DNA from: Earliella scabrosa
Lineage: Eukaryota > Basidiomycota > Agaricomycetes > Polyporales > Polyporaceae
DNA: 64,000 bases
Assembly: GCA_022605405.1 (NCBI GenBank)
Contig: JABYQQ010000011.1
Location: 1,426,001 to 1,490,000, forward strand
Reading direction: 5' to 3'
Shown here: piece by piece, positions 35,987-48,338 of the stretch
How the letters are laid out: every line of letters begins with the position of its first letter
Position numbering within the stretch: position 1 is the first letter of the stretch
Program-made: the position numbers and the translations under genes
The notes under the pieces: model-generated
Databases searched by the model: none
Seen by the model: only the letters and a program-made list of their open reading frames with translations
Told to the model about the DNA's origin: nothing

Positions 35987-36673
35987 ATGAACCGCGAATA
36001 CACGTACGTTCCATCGTTCAATCTCGCTCACATAGACCGCTCTGACGTAACTAACGTCTTTCAGTCCCATCGTCTCGTTATTTTCCGCGGCTGACATCAA
36101 GCTCACTACCAGCGAGCCCGGGAGTGCATGCGCAGCATCCGCGGGCCACGCTAGAAGCCCTCACAGCGTCATGGTACTCATCGCGGAGATCATCCCTATG
36201 CATTGTGCGACCTCAGCGACTTCCCACTTCCGACGTTCGTTCTCTTACCTTCGCTCAGACAGCCTTGTGGCGAATGATCAAAACTCTCCGGACCACCAGA
36301 ATCTAGTACTGGAAGCGGTAAATGACAAACTGCTGATGTTGCCTGTACTGGTGAGTGAACCCCCGAGAGTTTATGGTCCCTTGTGTTTGACACATTTCAG
36401 GATGAACTCAGCGTCTACTTGAAGCCTTTTGGGATAGCCTTCTGGTATCAATTCGTGTTTCAAGGCGAGCACGACTACTGGGCTTTCGTGGTCACCATTG
36501 CGCGAATCCGATGCTGCCAGCTGAACCGGCGAATGACAGTTGTGGAGCAGGGTGCTCGTCTACGAGATGAGTTCCTGCTCCACTTCAACCCGACGGTTCG
36601 TCCATGGGACAGTGAGACCGTGAATCGTATGCAGCATAACAAGGACGAAGGGAGGATACTATATACCACGTAA
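35987..36673 (+). CDS. Family B protein B4, unknown function
   Basis: Four exons (35987..36003, 36065..36204, 36259..36350, 36401..36673), 173 aa, all in frame. Exon 1 (17 nt) and exon 2 (140 nt) have the same lengths as in B5. Motifs: IVSLFSAADIKLT, VMVLIAEIIP, LLMLPVL, YLKPFGIAFWYQFVFQGEHDYWAF, then a helical end NKDEGRILYTT. Shortest member; it lacks the basic C-terminal tail of B1. It ends about 300 bp before the inner repeat arm. Confidence 0.8.
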
Positions 36674-37347
36674 TTCTCTCATGGCCTGTGGGAAGGACGG
36701 TGGGGATATGCTCGAGCATGGTGTAGATAGATGTACATAGACATCATTATAGGGCGCGTCGAGCGGCGAGAAATGCAATGGTGGCCGTCGGTGGCCGCTG
36801 AGCTGACAGAAGGGGCGCCTGACTGCTGGCGACCGGATGGAGCAGCATGTGCATGTCGTACCCCTGACGCGTGCCGGCTGTTGATCTCTCGCTAGAGCTC
36901 TTGAGGAAGCGGCAACCACTCCCTGCAGGTACGATGTCCATCGCAGGCGGAGCGAGCATCGAGGATCATCACAACCGAGTCGGTCTGCTCCGGCGCGAGT
37001 TTGCGCGGGGCATCGGTGTAGTGATAGTGCGTCCGACGAAGATTGTATACAGAAAGAGCATCGTGAGAACGTAGCCACTCGCCAGCGGCAGGGGTTTGTG
37101 GTTAAGACAGCGTGCGGGGTTCATGATGATTATGTACATGCAGAGTCGGTGGTGCCTGTCTACGACTCTCGGCTCTCATGGTAGTTGAGTTGTCGGCCCG
37201 CACTCTTCGCCCCACAATAGACATAGAATATGTGTCCGTTGACAGATGATATACATGTTCAAGGCGCAGCGCGGATTCTCGAGTGCGAAACAGAGGCGAG
37301 GCCAACGAAGCAGGAGTGGTCTGCAAGTTGACTCGCTCGAGACGCTC

Positions 37348-40226
37348 TCAACGGTACTGTGCGGGGCGATTGAGTCGCCGACTGTATGCATCCATTGCAC
37401 TGCGACGGAGCATAGGAGGTCAGATGTGAGAAACAGCGCCAGAGCAGATTATTGACTCACAGCAGGACCTCGTCACAATGGCTAAAGTTGTACTCGTCCT
37501 CACTGCGATGGAGGTCGGCACGCGCGAAGGCACCTAGTGTTGCGTACCACGTAGCGCTGTATGCGTTCTTCGGTAGACCTCGCACGGCAGGACGAGTGTC
37601 GTCGCGTCTGGTGCTGATAACGCGTGTGCGGAATCGCTTTCCGCGTCCTTTTGCGGTGAGTGCAGCGACAGCATCCATGCCTTGCAGCCAGCGAGAGACC
37701 TCTTCAGGACGCCACGATTTGGTGAGGATGATGTACTGCTTGACACCAGCTTCCGTTTCCGATTCGTCGGAACTCATACCGTCGACACCGAATCGCTCAA
37801 GCATATCCAGATGTCGGGTGAGCTGTGGGTATTTCAAACAAACCCTCCGCCTGCGATAGAACAGCTGGAAGGAACGTTAATACGGCTATCGGTATGGATG
37901 CCAGGGGTTAAGACTCACTGTCACCTTGCGCTGATCCCGATTGGCCTGCTTCTGCCGATCACGGACCTCCACCGCCGTCAACCCCTGTTCGCGGAACTTC
38001 TTCCGAAGAGTTCGAACGTGTGTCATGAATGCCTCGGAGATCTTCTCTTCGTCCTCGCAGTCGTAATCCCCGGTCTCGACGAAGGCTTGAGCGAACACTA
38101 TCGATGCAGACCGATTCCATCTGTTGAGCGCGCCTGTCAAGATGTCAATCCGGAAGTCCTGCGGGGTGCAGCAATGCCTGCCGTCAGTCGACTTCTCGAA
38201 AGCAGCCACCTCTTCTGACGTCGCTATGGTGGAAGGGTGGAAGGGAGAGTCGGGCCCGTCCCGCTTGAGCAAAATACGAGCAAAAGTCTGCACATCGTGC
38301 TTGAGTGATCGCATTAGCAGCAATTTGTGCGTAGACCCTAGAGAAAGAACCCACCGAAAGGATGAGGAGTTCATCGGTGCGGTGCACAGGACCTGTCTTG
38401 CGCTTTGGCACAAACGAACGAACGGAAGCCTCCTCCGTAGAACGACGACTCGGACCTGCATTGTTGCTGGGTCCGCTGCGCTGTGCGGTAGCTCCGTCAG
38501 GCATAGCGCGGATGTGAGTTCGCAGCATATCGGTGACCGTCGCTTGGAATTCCCGAAATCCGGTCACAAGCGCCTCAACGTCGCGGCGCAACGCAGCCAC
38601 CTCACCGCGCGACGCCTGTGACGCCTAGGGATGGACATTAACGCTAGAACAGAGGTCATGTTGATGTACTCACATATGGATTACCTTCTGGTGCATCTTG
38701 CAAGCTAGGTCCGCCTGCTGGCTGCGCTGCCCTGCCGCCAGTCTTGTAATGTCAGTAGAGGTTGCGTCACGACTCGACATAGAATTTGTACTCACATGGT
38801 ACAATGGGGTTCCAGCCGGATGCTTGCCAGCCAGGTTCCGCTGCTTCTTGCTGACATGTCGATCCATACGCTGCGAGCCTGTGACCGAGACACTGGACTG
38901 CGAAGGTGCTGAACGCTTCCTTCCGCCGCTAGACACGAAGACATGAGATATGCAGTTACAGGCTACTGAAAAACTCACTGTGCTTCGCGCCGACTTGCTT
39001 GCGAGAGCAGGTACGATCCGGGACTGCAGTGAGCAATGCGGATCATGATCATGAGCACAAACCACTGGCATCAACTAGCACTGCCAAGACGACTCACGTT
39101 CGTGGGGAAGTCGAGCCGCCATCCAAACCCGGTCCATGAGGCTGTATCGGGACAGTGAATGTGAAAGGCAGATTGGGCAATGTCGTATTCGCCGTCCCGA
39201 CGTTGATCGTGTAACTCGGATGATTAGGCGGAACTTGATTACCTGCCATACTAGAATGGTCAGGATGGCGGAACCCTGGGACCATGGCAGGCTCGATCGA
39301 AGGCCTACGATCCAAGTCGACAGTAATGAAAGATGAGCGTTCCGAAGCCCTTGCGTCGCTGACTAGTTCATCGTCACTGAAATCCTCGGCCTGGCCACTC
39401 GTGTATTCATCGTCGCTGCTGACGTAGCCGTCTTCGTCCATCGATTCGGTCATGTCGTCCTGGCTATCGGCATGCCAGTCGTCACTAAAATGAATCGCCT
39501 CACGAGGTCGGTCGCTTCTCGGGGAGAGATCAGATCCTGCCGGCGCCGAAGGCTGCGTGAAGTCTTCCGGCGATTTGTTGATCCATTGAGGAAAGGCTGA
39601 GGAATTGCCAAGGGGTTCTGATACTGTTGGGAGGTCAACGTCACTAGCCGGCGGGACGACTGCTCGGGGCTCGCTAAACGGCTGTGAATATGGACTCGTG
39701 GCCGGCCATCGAAGACGATCAGGAGTTGCTCCAAACTGTCTGAGAGAGGTGCTCGCCTGCGGAAACATCCTTTCCGTATTCGCTTGGAGTGACGGATACG
39801 TTGTTTCGGTGTCCATTGGTTCCTGGTCGTATGACGGAAGGGACTCTACCCTTTGGGACATAAATTGGTTCATGCCAAGCTGGGTGGGACTGCGATACGT
39901 GGATCCGCCATAAAGAAGAGACGGCATCTCTGCAGTCAACGTCTCTTGTAGTGCTTGAACATCGACGCCGGTCGTCGCATTCCAGGTCTTATCGGCTGCG
40001 ATGTGTAAAATCAGGTGAGACGGATAGCGCTTTGTGAATGAACTACTCACAGAGCTGCCCATTCGTGGCAGACCAGGCGGAATGTAAGCCCCAGCCGTCA
40101 TGAGGTGCTGTGACGCAAGGAGGGTTGATCAGAGAACTATGAGACGCGTGGAAGCAACGTACCAAGCTCCGCTTCGATAGGATGACTCCGATAGTCCCGC
40201 TCTTCGTCGTGCCTACTGCCGGCCAT
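37348..40226 (-). CDS. Protein E, second copy
   Basis: Near-identical inverted copy of the gene at 14,012-16,890, with the same start MAGSRHDEERDY at 40,226 and the same splice sites. I noticed only a single change in an intron-overlapping frame (CAC against CGC codon near 40,160). Both copies therefore appear equally intact. Confidence 0.75.
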
Positions 40227-40604
40227 TGGTAGTGAGGAATGTGAGATGAGAGAGTATAGACACTCACCGAGTTATATATAAGGGTACATGCAGACAAAGG
40301 CGTTGATGGCCGCATGCTTGACAAAGGAGTTGCCATCACAAAGTGCATGCATGCGCACGAACATGTACAGCATTCATTGTCTCACCGAATGTTCGCGATG
40401 GTCCTAGTCTTGGTCCTGGTCCTGTCGGGTTAGCGCACAAGCTCTAAACGGCGACGCGCCGTCTGGTAAGTCATCGCGCACGCATAAGATGGGCATGAAA
40501 CATTTCTAGAGTCTTGACATAAGTTACACGATAGAGACAGAACGATTGATGGTACGACTAGGAGGATCAAACTACATGCGCACATGCGCCGCGTCGCATC
40601 CGCG

Positions 40605-41465
40605 TCACTCGCAATCACTCTCGACCAGTTCGCAGTCGATGTCTTGGTGTATGATCAGCAATTCTCTTTACGCGTAGGAGAGGTGCACATACCGTCTCCG
40701 GAGTCGACAGTGTGTGAGCGCCGGGCCCTCCGCTGGCGACGCCGCATCGCCGACTTCATCTTCTCCTCCTCCTCCTCGCGCATGTGCTGTATCTCGTTGG
40801 GGTCGTTGTACGGGGCGACGGTCGGCTTGAAGAAGGTCAGGAAGTCGCTCCTGAGACGCTTAATTTGCTCTCCGATCATGGTCTGGCGGTGGAAATGCAT
40901 GGTGTTGATGTGCGAGAACGCGCTTACGAGGCCCCAAAACTCGATGTCGTACTCGAAGGAGAACTGATACCAGAATTCCGAGCCCTCCGGCTTGAGCGCA
41001 ACGGTGAGCGTGGGCTGTCAGGCATACATCAGCAATCCGCCGACTGGAACACAGGACAACGCAGAGGTGTCCACTCACCATGTCCGCTGCCATAAGTAGA
41101 GTGTCGTCGATCTCTGCAAAGAATACGCAGGGAATGCTGGTTTGTCCCTCCTTAGCGTACGGATTCCCTCTAGCGATGAGCGCAACTACGACGAGGGTGA
41201 GCAAACAGCGCGTGTGATGAACAGAAAATGGCGCTCACAATGTAGGGGTGCAACCTCTGCCACAAGAACAAAGACGAAGTCTTTCTGGTCCTCTCTGGTC
41301 GGTAAGTTGAACGGCTTGCCGTGGCGAGAAGAGAAAGTGAGCTCGACACAAGCTCCTGAGAACACGGAAGTGATCGAGCTGGGAACAGGGTGAGCAGTGA
41401 TGACGGAGTCGACTTGGGGAGAGATCGTACGCGGGCTGATCATTGGCAGCGATTGAACTGTTCAT
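40605..41465 (-). CDS. Family B protein B3, twin of B1 with a different middle
   Basis: Start MNSSIAANDQPA at 41,465 and end DIDCELVESDCE at 40,605, both as in B1. Between, about 40,978-41,317 differs strongly: RHGKPFNLPTRED, FVFVLVAEVAPLH, LALIARGNPYAKEG, VFFAEIDDTLLMAADM, PTLTVALKPEGSEFWYQF. Splice phases are conserved although intron sequences are unrelated over the block. About 216 aa. It is divergent from A2 across the TIR. Confidence 0.8.
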
Positions 41466-41572
41466 GATTGTCGAAGGTGCGGAGCTAGGGAATGCGTCGA
41501 GTGCGGGGCGATGGTGGTGTGAAGGGGTCGACGCAGACATGCTCTATATATGCAGACAGAGAGGGTACGGTA

Positions 41573-42063
41573 CCATGAGGCGCGTCGTCAGCGTTCCTGG
41601 TTTGCCTCGTGAGTTTGGACGACATTGTAGTGTGCCACCCGGAGTGCAAGTTCTCACCTGTGCCACCCGGAGTGCGAGTTCTCACTTGTGCCACCCAGAA
41701 CAACTTCTAGCCTCCTGATTGACATCGTGTATCGCCAGACACAGCCTTGAGTCTTTCTTCTGTACGTCAGGACGAACAAACGAACCTCACTTTCCCCCGA
41801 GAACACGGGACGTCATGACTGCAGATGTCGAGCTTGGCAGGAGCAGCCCTCGGCGTGTTGGCGTGGACTAGCGTACGGCAAGTGGCCAGACAGCGAGCTA
41901 AGCAGTATACGTAGACAGGCGAGTGGGCACACCGCGCCGACTGCTCAGTGCGAGACCCCGACGTGGTGGTAGACGGAGAGGGCGGAGCTGCGCCCGATTA
42001 GGCTCTCCCGCGCTCAGCTGAGAACGCTTATCTAATCCATCCATCCATCCATCGTTCTATCAT
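41573..42063 (-). repeat. Terminal inverted repeat, third copy
   Basis: 491 bp, near-identical to 12,187-12,677 in inverted orientation. It is upstream of B3 with the same spacing as in the left arm. The flank shared with the left arm extends 16 bp beyond the TIR end. Confidence 0.92.
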
Positions 42064-42767
42064 TAGTCATTCCGATGACGCGCTCCGCTCCTTTACTCCA
42101 CGACGTCACCATAACCACGACCCTCTTTCGACGGCGCGAGACACCTCATCATTCTGCTGCACCGCGTGCACGCGACTTAGGACCTTGTGGATGTTGCGTC
42201 GCGTGCGACGATACAGCAGGTACTGCCAAGCAGTTCTAGCAGTACACCGAAGTTAGTAGGCCGACCTCATGTCCACAGGTCCTACCCTACTCATACACTG
42301 CATCCGTCTTCGAACGCTCATGCCGTCAAGACGGCGCCGTTAGCTTACTTTCGCCCCACTCATCATGGCTTCCCTAGGCCTTGCATGAGTGGTTGCAAAG
42401 CATGGTGTGGAGACTTCTCATCGCTCTTCTCTCGAACTGCGGTGGCGTCCCTAAGCACCGTGTCCAACCGCCATACTGAACTTTTTCGCTCGACCGCCTC
42501 GAGCATCATCGCATGTCAAGAGATTTAAATGTGAGCTACTCCCCTGCATCAGTCCCTTGAAACCTGCTGATGGATGGCACGTCCTGATCTTTGTTTCTTT
42601 GCCGTAGTAGCAACGCGTGTTGCAGTTCTTTCTCTTGCTCGCACCGCACTCGTCTGTCCTTTGTACATAATTGGAGTATATAAGCATACTCCTAGTCGAC
42701 GTCACACCCCACGTACGCCCCTTCGTCGTATCACTTACACCTGCCACCCTGCTTCCACATCTGCGAC

Positions 42768-44095
42768 ATGTCCCCCAACCCTATCTCAGTCATGGCATCC
42801 TGCACTACCCAGTTCGAGATGTTGTGCGACACGAAGAGAGTAATATTTGACACCAAGGCCCAGCTTGACGCTGACTTGTTCGAGTACGTCCACATCGCTT
42901 GATCATGATACCCGAGCATCTACTCATGATCATATACTAACTTCGCATGCGCATACATCTAGTGCTCTCAAAGTGCGATCTGGGGCTGAAATTCCTGCCT
43001 GGGAGCAACGCTTCCTAGTTGGTCTTCGAGACCGGAACGAGAGATATCGTGCTTTGGTGCTTCGGCACCTCCGCAATGCCGCTCTACGCGCTCGCACAGA
43101 GCATGCCCCCGAAAGTCTCTCCACACCCATTGCAGAGATTCTACAGCTCAACCACGAAATCCACGAGCAAGTAGACCAGGTCAATCAACCGAATTTTACT
43201 CGTTAACATCCCCTAAACTAACTATGATACATAGCTCGTTACGTGCTATGAGCGTGTCATACCCAGGCTGTCCGAGTCCCGGCAGGCTGACATGACGGCT
43301 GAGATCACTTGGATGCGTTCCACCTTTGGCATGGTCGACGAGGTTGAGCAGATAGTTGCTGAGGAGTACACGCACACTCTAGACCACCTCGAAATCCTCG
43401 CCATGCCCCTGGTAAGTCTCATTCCCAACCGAATTGCCCTATATTGACGGTGTGCATTGATCTAGGGCGAGTTCGAGGATTTCTTGACTCCGCTGAAAAA
43501 CATGCCCCGGAGCATCTCAGCCGAGACGACTTTCCCAATGAGGCAAGATCTTATCCGTCTCGCGGAAGACCGGCATAGCATCGCGCTGCAGGCCGAAGAA
43601 GTTTTGTCCTTGGCCTCCAAGCTGTGGTTTGATCCAAGCTCAGCTCCTTGTACCGACCGGTGCGCGCTCGTTGAGAAGATGCAGGATTTGCGCGATTGTA
43701 TCACTGCCCAGGTGCCCCAGCAGTCGGAGCTGCTCATATCAATATCGGTAAGTCTTGCATCAGAGAAACAACGTGTACGGCTGACATTTCTCGTGCAGCT
43801 CTTCCAAGAGAGAGCTGAACATACCCCCTCCATCCTGATCACCAGGAGCGGGAAACGGGTGGAAGTGCTGGATCTTATCAATACGATGCAGGAGTATCAA
43901 GAGGCGATGGAAGAAGTCCAGGCAACGCTTGCTGTGCGATTCCTTTCTCATCATCCCAATGACATCACTGACGCGTTCCCTCAGATGGTGTCTGCGCTAT
44001 TCAATAAGGCCAAGAGCACCGTGGGAGAGGCTGCTCCCCTAGCGGCCATCGTGGAAGCCGCGCTTGGGTATAGAGAGGCGGAGAGGGGAGAGTAG
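42768..44095 (+). CDS. Family A protein A2, unknown helical protein
   Basis: Six exons (42768..42883, 42963..43179, 43235..43411, 43466..43747, 43799..43933, 43985..44095), 345 aa. Exons 2, 3 and 5 have exactly the lengths found in A1 (217, 177, 135 nt). Motifs parallel A1: IFDTKAQLDADLF, GLRDRNERYRALVLRHLRNAALRAR, EFEDFLTPLK, LFQERAEHTPSILI, FNKAKSTVGEAAPL. The exon 2 donor is GTCAAT, less canonical. The 5' region (about 42,540-42,780) also resembles that of A1, including TGATGGATGGCAC near 42,570 and TATATAAG-type boxes, so regulation may be shared. B3 lies upstream (divergent), B5 downstream (same strand). Confidence 0.85.
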
Positions 44096-44680
44096 AGCGC
44101 CCGCCTTCTCAATGTATATTTGACATCCCCTCGACACCCTCACCCCGGTTAGCCTGGAGAGTTGCTCGCAGATGCTAGTGTAGCACAACTAGGCCCTGAA
44201 GTTTAGAAATTCTCTAAGCTCGGTATCGAAATCGAAGGCGCCTGCGTATCATTGGCCGAGGCCAGCTGCCATCCTCCCCGGTCCCGTATCTCCCTCTCAG
44301 CCCACGAGAAGACTCGGCCGGCAGGATCCGGGTCCGCCTCGACGGGTCTATCGATCTGCGATACGGGGCGCTGGCGGCTCAATCCCGGATCCCGACAATC
44401 ACCCACCTGGTGGGAGCAGCAACTCTTCCAGCTCTGTCACCGTCGCTTCAGAGACCCTTCGTTTGTCCTCCAATCATCTCATGATCAGACGAGTGGCCAC
44501 TCGGGAACATGAGCGCGGTGGCACATTAACACAGCATGGCGACTGCGTGTACATCCCATGCGGATGGGATGTCGCCTGACAAGGGAATCGCCTCCAGATA
44601 ATCTTCAGCGCTGGTCGTCGACTCCGTCTTATAAGCTTCGCCCTCAGCGACTATCTGAAATCCCATTGCGCCCTGCACTC
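44096..44680. other. Spacer between A2 and B5
   Basis: No gene supported. An antisense-looking open frame at 44,252-44,512 has no family resemblance. A TTATAAG box lies near 44,630, about 50 bp before the B5 start. Confidence 0.5.
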
Positions 44681-45439
44681 ATGAACCCACAAGCCGCGTG
44701 CGTTGTTCTGCTCCTTAGGCTGGTAGCAATCTCTGACAGCTTCCAGCCCCATCTCCTCCATTTTCTCGGGGGCTGACATTGAGCTCACCAAAACCGTCGA
44801 GGGTGCCTCGCCTTTCTCGAAGTCACTCGACAAAGACGTAACTGCATTGGTTCTCGTAATCGTTGCCGAGGTCGCACCTTCTTCTTGTGAGTAGGCGCTC
44901 TCACTGACTACCCATATGCATCCGGATCCGTCTGACACATGTGCATAGACGTCGTCGTTGTGAAAGAAGACCCTAGAGATACGGACGTTCTCTCCACGGT
45001 CATCTTCTCGCAAGTGATCAACGATGACTTCATCATGGACACCCAATCTGTAAGTCATGCCCTCGCTTTCACGGTGTATTCGATCTATCTGATGCACAGC
45101 GAGGCGTCTCGTATGATCGCTATCAGGTCATCGGAAATGGAGTTCTGGTACCAACTCACTTGTGAGGGCGACACGACTTACTGGGGCCTCTTAGGCGCGA
45201 TCACGCACGTCCAACGCGACCGCAAAGACCACGAGAGTCTGGTCAACACCCAGTTGAGTCGTCTCGAACGCGCCTTCTTGGACTACTTCTCGCCGAAATT
45301 CGCTCCCTACGACGATCCCGAGCAACTTGCGCACATCCGCAAGTGTGACGAAGACCTAAAGACGTCAGTATCCACCGTAGGTCCCAAGCATGGAAGAAAG
45401 CGAAGCTCCTCAGAAGCTGACCTGGACGATGGTGTGTGA
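44681..45439 (+). CDS. Family B protein B5, unknown function
   Basis: Four exons (44681..44697, 44747..44886, 44949..45049, 45104..45439), 197 aa. Motifs: PISSIFSGADIELTKTVEG, LVLVIVAEVAPSS, YVVVVKEDPRDTDVL, SEMEFWYQLTCEGDTTYWGLLGAI, then a helical region and a basic/acidic tail (HGRKRSSSEADLDDGV). Exon 1 and exon 2 lengths equal those of B4. It follows A2 on the same strand after about 585 bp. Confidence 0.8.
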
Positions 45440-45949
45440 TCATACCTATCATAGTATGGCACGTTTTACCGTCGGAACTCATTGTGAATGGCTCAGATAA
45501 CAAGCGTTCCGTTGTGCGGGAGGTCACCGCCGAAATCGACGACAACGACGATGGCGATGAACGCTACGGGGAGTGATATGACCTACGGTCACGGCACGTC
45601 CTCGCTCCTGTTTCGGCATAGATTACGGACGTCGTTACATATTGTCTCGTACTGCGAGCTCAGGCTTCGGCAACATCAATGTAGAGATTTGTCTCCCTGT
45701 TCTCTTGTTGCGCATCCTACGAAGAACTGCAGGTTGTACGGGGAATGGGAGAAGGACATATATAGCTTTTGGTCAAGGGGTCGGCGAAGTACATGATCAA
45801 TCTACCAGAGATCCGTAGTTGGGCTGGACAAGGGTACATCACAATATACACGGGGGTGAGTAAGACACGGGCGGGTGAAGCCTCGGGAGCTGGGTGTTCA
45901 GGGCCTCGGTCGAAGCATCGTTCAGTGTGCGGGACATCGGAGAGGACAG

Positions 45950-46461
45950 TCAGATATCGAGTTGGGTTGGCAGAGGTGGCGTGATGCGCTTTCTGCGGTG
46001 TTTGGCATAATGAACGCCAAGTTCGACCACGAACCTGAGGGAGACATCATCAGCGCAACTCACGACAATATGTGAGTGACTAACCTGCGTACGGCTAGTC
46101 TAGCCGCGTCGAACGTGAGATCACCCATGGCTTTGACGAGGACGGACTTGCCTGAGCGCATGACGAGAATCTCGCCATGAACCTGGCAACCTGGAACTAG
46201 AAGGGAAAGAGCCTGATTCGGCGGTGATTGCGGCAAGGGTTTATATGCAATCAAGAAGTAATGGTCTTGAACCTGATCTTGCTGAGCAACTCGGACAACA
46301 CATTCGTGGATTGGATGCGTTGTGCCTAAGAAATTCTCGAAGACGGGGAATCGCTTCGAGAGCGCGTTCTCAACCGGTGGGAAGATGGTCACTACGTCAA
46401 CGGGGAGCGCAACCTGGGAGGTCTCTGAGAAGTAGAGACCTTTGAATGTATGCTGGCGTTG
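45950..46461 (-). CDS. Unknown protein G (5' exon unresolved)
   Basis: Two in-frame exons, complement(45950..46034, 46085..46461), encode QRQHTFKGLYF...LPVDVVTIFPPVEN...HECVVRV...LVPGCQVHGEILVMRSGKSVLVKAMGDLTFDAARLAVRR and end FVVELGVHYAKHRRKRI...LDI. The VHGEILVMRSGK and FDAARLAVRR pieces look well ordered. The first exon was not found with confidence; an ATG near 46,573 joins only with a frame problem. Product not recognised. It lies convergent with B5. Confidence 0.5.
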
Positions 46462-46573
46462 CTGCAGAAAGGGTGAGCGAGTAATATAGACAATGAGGAA
46501 ACTTGTACACCAACAGCGCTAGTGATGGGGCACGGCACTCGGATAGGTGGCGCTCGTTGGGGACTATAGGGCA

Positions 46574-47163
46574 TAGTGCACGAGAGAGTTAGTCAGATGT
46601 TGAGGGATCGAGGTGAGCCACAGCCGCGAGAATAAAACGGTGGATAGAGGGAGAGAGGGAGAAGGCGATGGACAAGTTGAAAACGCCACAAGTGAGGATA
46701 CGCAAGTTCTTTATGCTTTGCTCTTGAGAACACGTGTGATGCTGTACATGTGCCGCTCGGAATACACCGATGCATCTCAGTCTTAACGCATTCATAGACC
46801 CTAGGAAGAGCGTAGCGCTAGCTGTAGATGCTTGCAAGGAACAAACCAATATGCCTGGCCACCCTGGCGTGCCGCGGGTGGTAAGTGCCACGTGGCAGCG
46901 AACTACAGTTTCAGCCCCCGGGTCCGTGTGGCAGGCTGTGCATGTATCATGTCGTGACAACGAGCCTTTATCCTATACTCCTTTGTGTGCGTCCTTGGCT
47001 TTTGATTCGAATGTGCTCGACTGTTCAAGATGGCCTCGTGCGCAGTCAAACTCCACTCGGCTGTGCGACAATGGTCTTTGTCGGCGCCGTCATGCCATAA
47101 GAACCGCGTCGAAGACCAACGGTGTTTCCTAGTTCCTCGACTCTCGGACTCTCGTAAGACGGG
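46574..47163. other. Intergenic, nothing recognised
   Basis: About 590 bp with short, unsupported open frames on both strands. Confidence 0.4.
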
Positions 47164-48099
47164 ATGTACGCTAGGTGTGTGATTTGTACTTCACGGTTCT
47201 CCCAGGAGACCGTCGATGAACGTCCCACCGTTTTGACCGGATGCGGTGAGTGTCTATCTGGATCTCTCCCGGGCCTCTGGGTGCTACTCACCAGCCGCTC
47301 AGGTCATGTATTGTGCTACGGATGCTTCAAGAAGCTCACCGAGTCTGCCCAACCTTTCTGTCCCTTTCGATGCGACACCACACGCATGTTGAGACAGGAC
47401 GACGGGAGGATCCTCGAGTTCTCCTACAAGGAGGGTCATCTGGAAGCAGATAAAGCAGCCGCGATAGCAAAGTGCGTCCAATTGGCCAGTCATGTGCCCC
47501 TCTCACTGACCAGAGTCTTCTAAGGAAAAAGGCAGAAATTAGTCGTGCAAGTACCCGGCTCTACAAGAGAAGGAGGCAGATGAGGAATGACACATGCACG
47601 CTGACTGCTCTCATCTGCAATCAGCGGAATATCATAGCCAAACGCGTTCAAAGCATTACTCGCGATGCAGTCAAGGCTGAAGAGCTACGGGAGAAGATCT
47701 ATAAGAAACAAGAAGCTCTTCGTGCTGCAAGAAGCTCGTCCAGCATTACCGTCGACGCCGAGACCAACGAGGACAACGAGGTGAGTCGAGTTCCCTCGAT
47801 CGTGAATATCGCTATCGCTGACGACCATCGCACTCGCGGTCGGATAGGGACCAAAGCCACGCGCCTCCCGCATAAGCCGCATGTCTCCTCGGCGAAAACC
47901 TCTCCTGGGATCACCCCAGCATCGCCGTGAAGGTATGCCGGGTTCTAGTGAGGCAAGCTCCAGCAATGTGACTCTCGATCAGAGCAACATAGCCGGAGAA
48001 GCTTCGGAGGGAGGCTACTCGTCTGACGGGGCCGGTGACAGTGTTCCTGGAGGGGTCGAGCATGACGATGAAGATAGCTGGACTTGCACCATCATCTGA
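47164..48099 (+). CDS. Family C protein C2: RING-finger protein with CaaX-like end
   Basis: Four exons (47164..47245, 47303..47471, 47525..47780, 47848..48099), 252 aa. RING: RCVICTSRF, LTGCGHVLCYGC and FCPFRC, a RING-HC-type arrangement. The first intron splits the Gly codon of CGH exactly as in C1, and the second intron is also phase 2, so C1 and C2 are paralogues. A Lys/Arg-rich, probably helical middle follows, then a disordered tail ending WTCTII, which fits a CaaX prenylation box and could anchor the protein to membranes. The third intron is optional, since the frame also stays open without it, giving a different C-terminus. E3 ligase role is inferred from the RING. Confidence 0.8.
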
Positions 48100-48338
48100 G
48101 GTGGTCCATGGAGTGTTATTCCCACCATCCTTATTCCAATTGTGTGTATCATGTATGTTCAATCATGCATAATGGACTCGAAACCAGTTATATGCCATTG
48201 TCCGAGTCTGCAAAGCTACAGACGGATCTTTGGGTTCATGGTCTCACATTCAATACAATTGGGGTCCTGCGATACACCGAAACAACGTTGCTGTAGAATC
48301 TACACAATCGCTATCACTACCCCTATAACAGTTCAACG

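Larger units (their letters stand above)
36972..42079. repeat. Inner inverted repeat, right arm
   Basis: Inverted copy of 12,171-17,266, carrying TIR copy 3, B3 and a second E. It stops before any B2 equivalent, so this copy lacks the distal TIR. The two arms are separated by about 19.7 kb. Confidence 0.92.
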
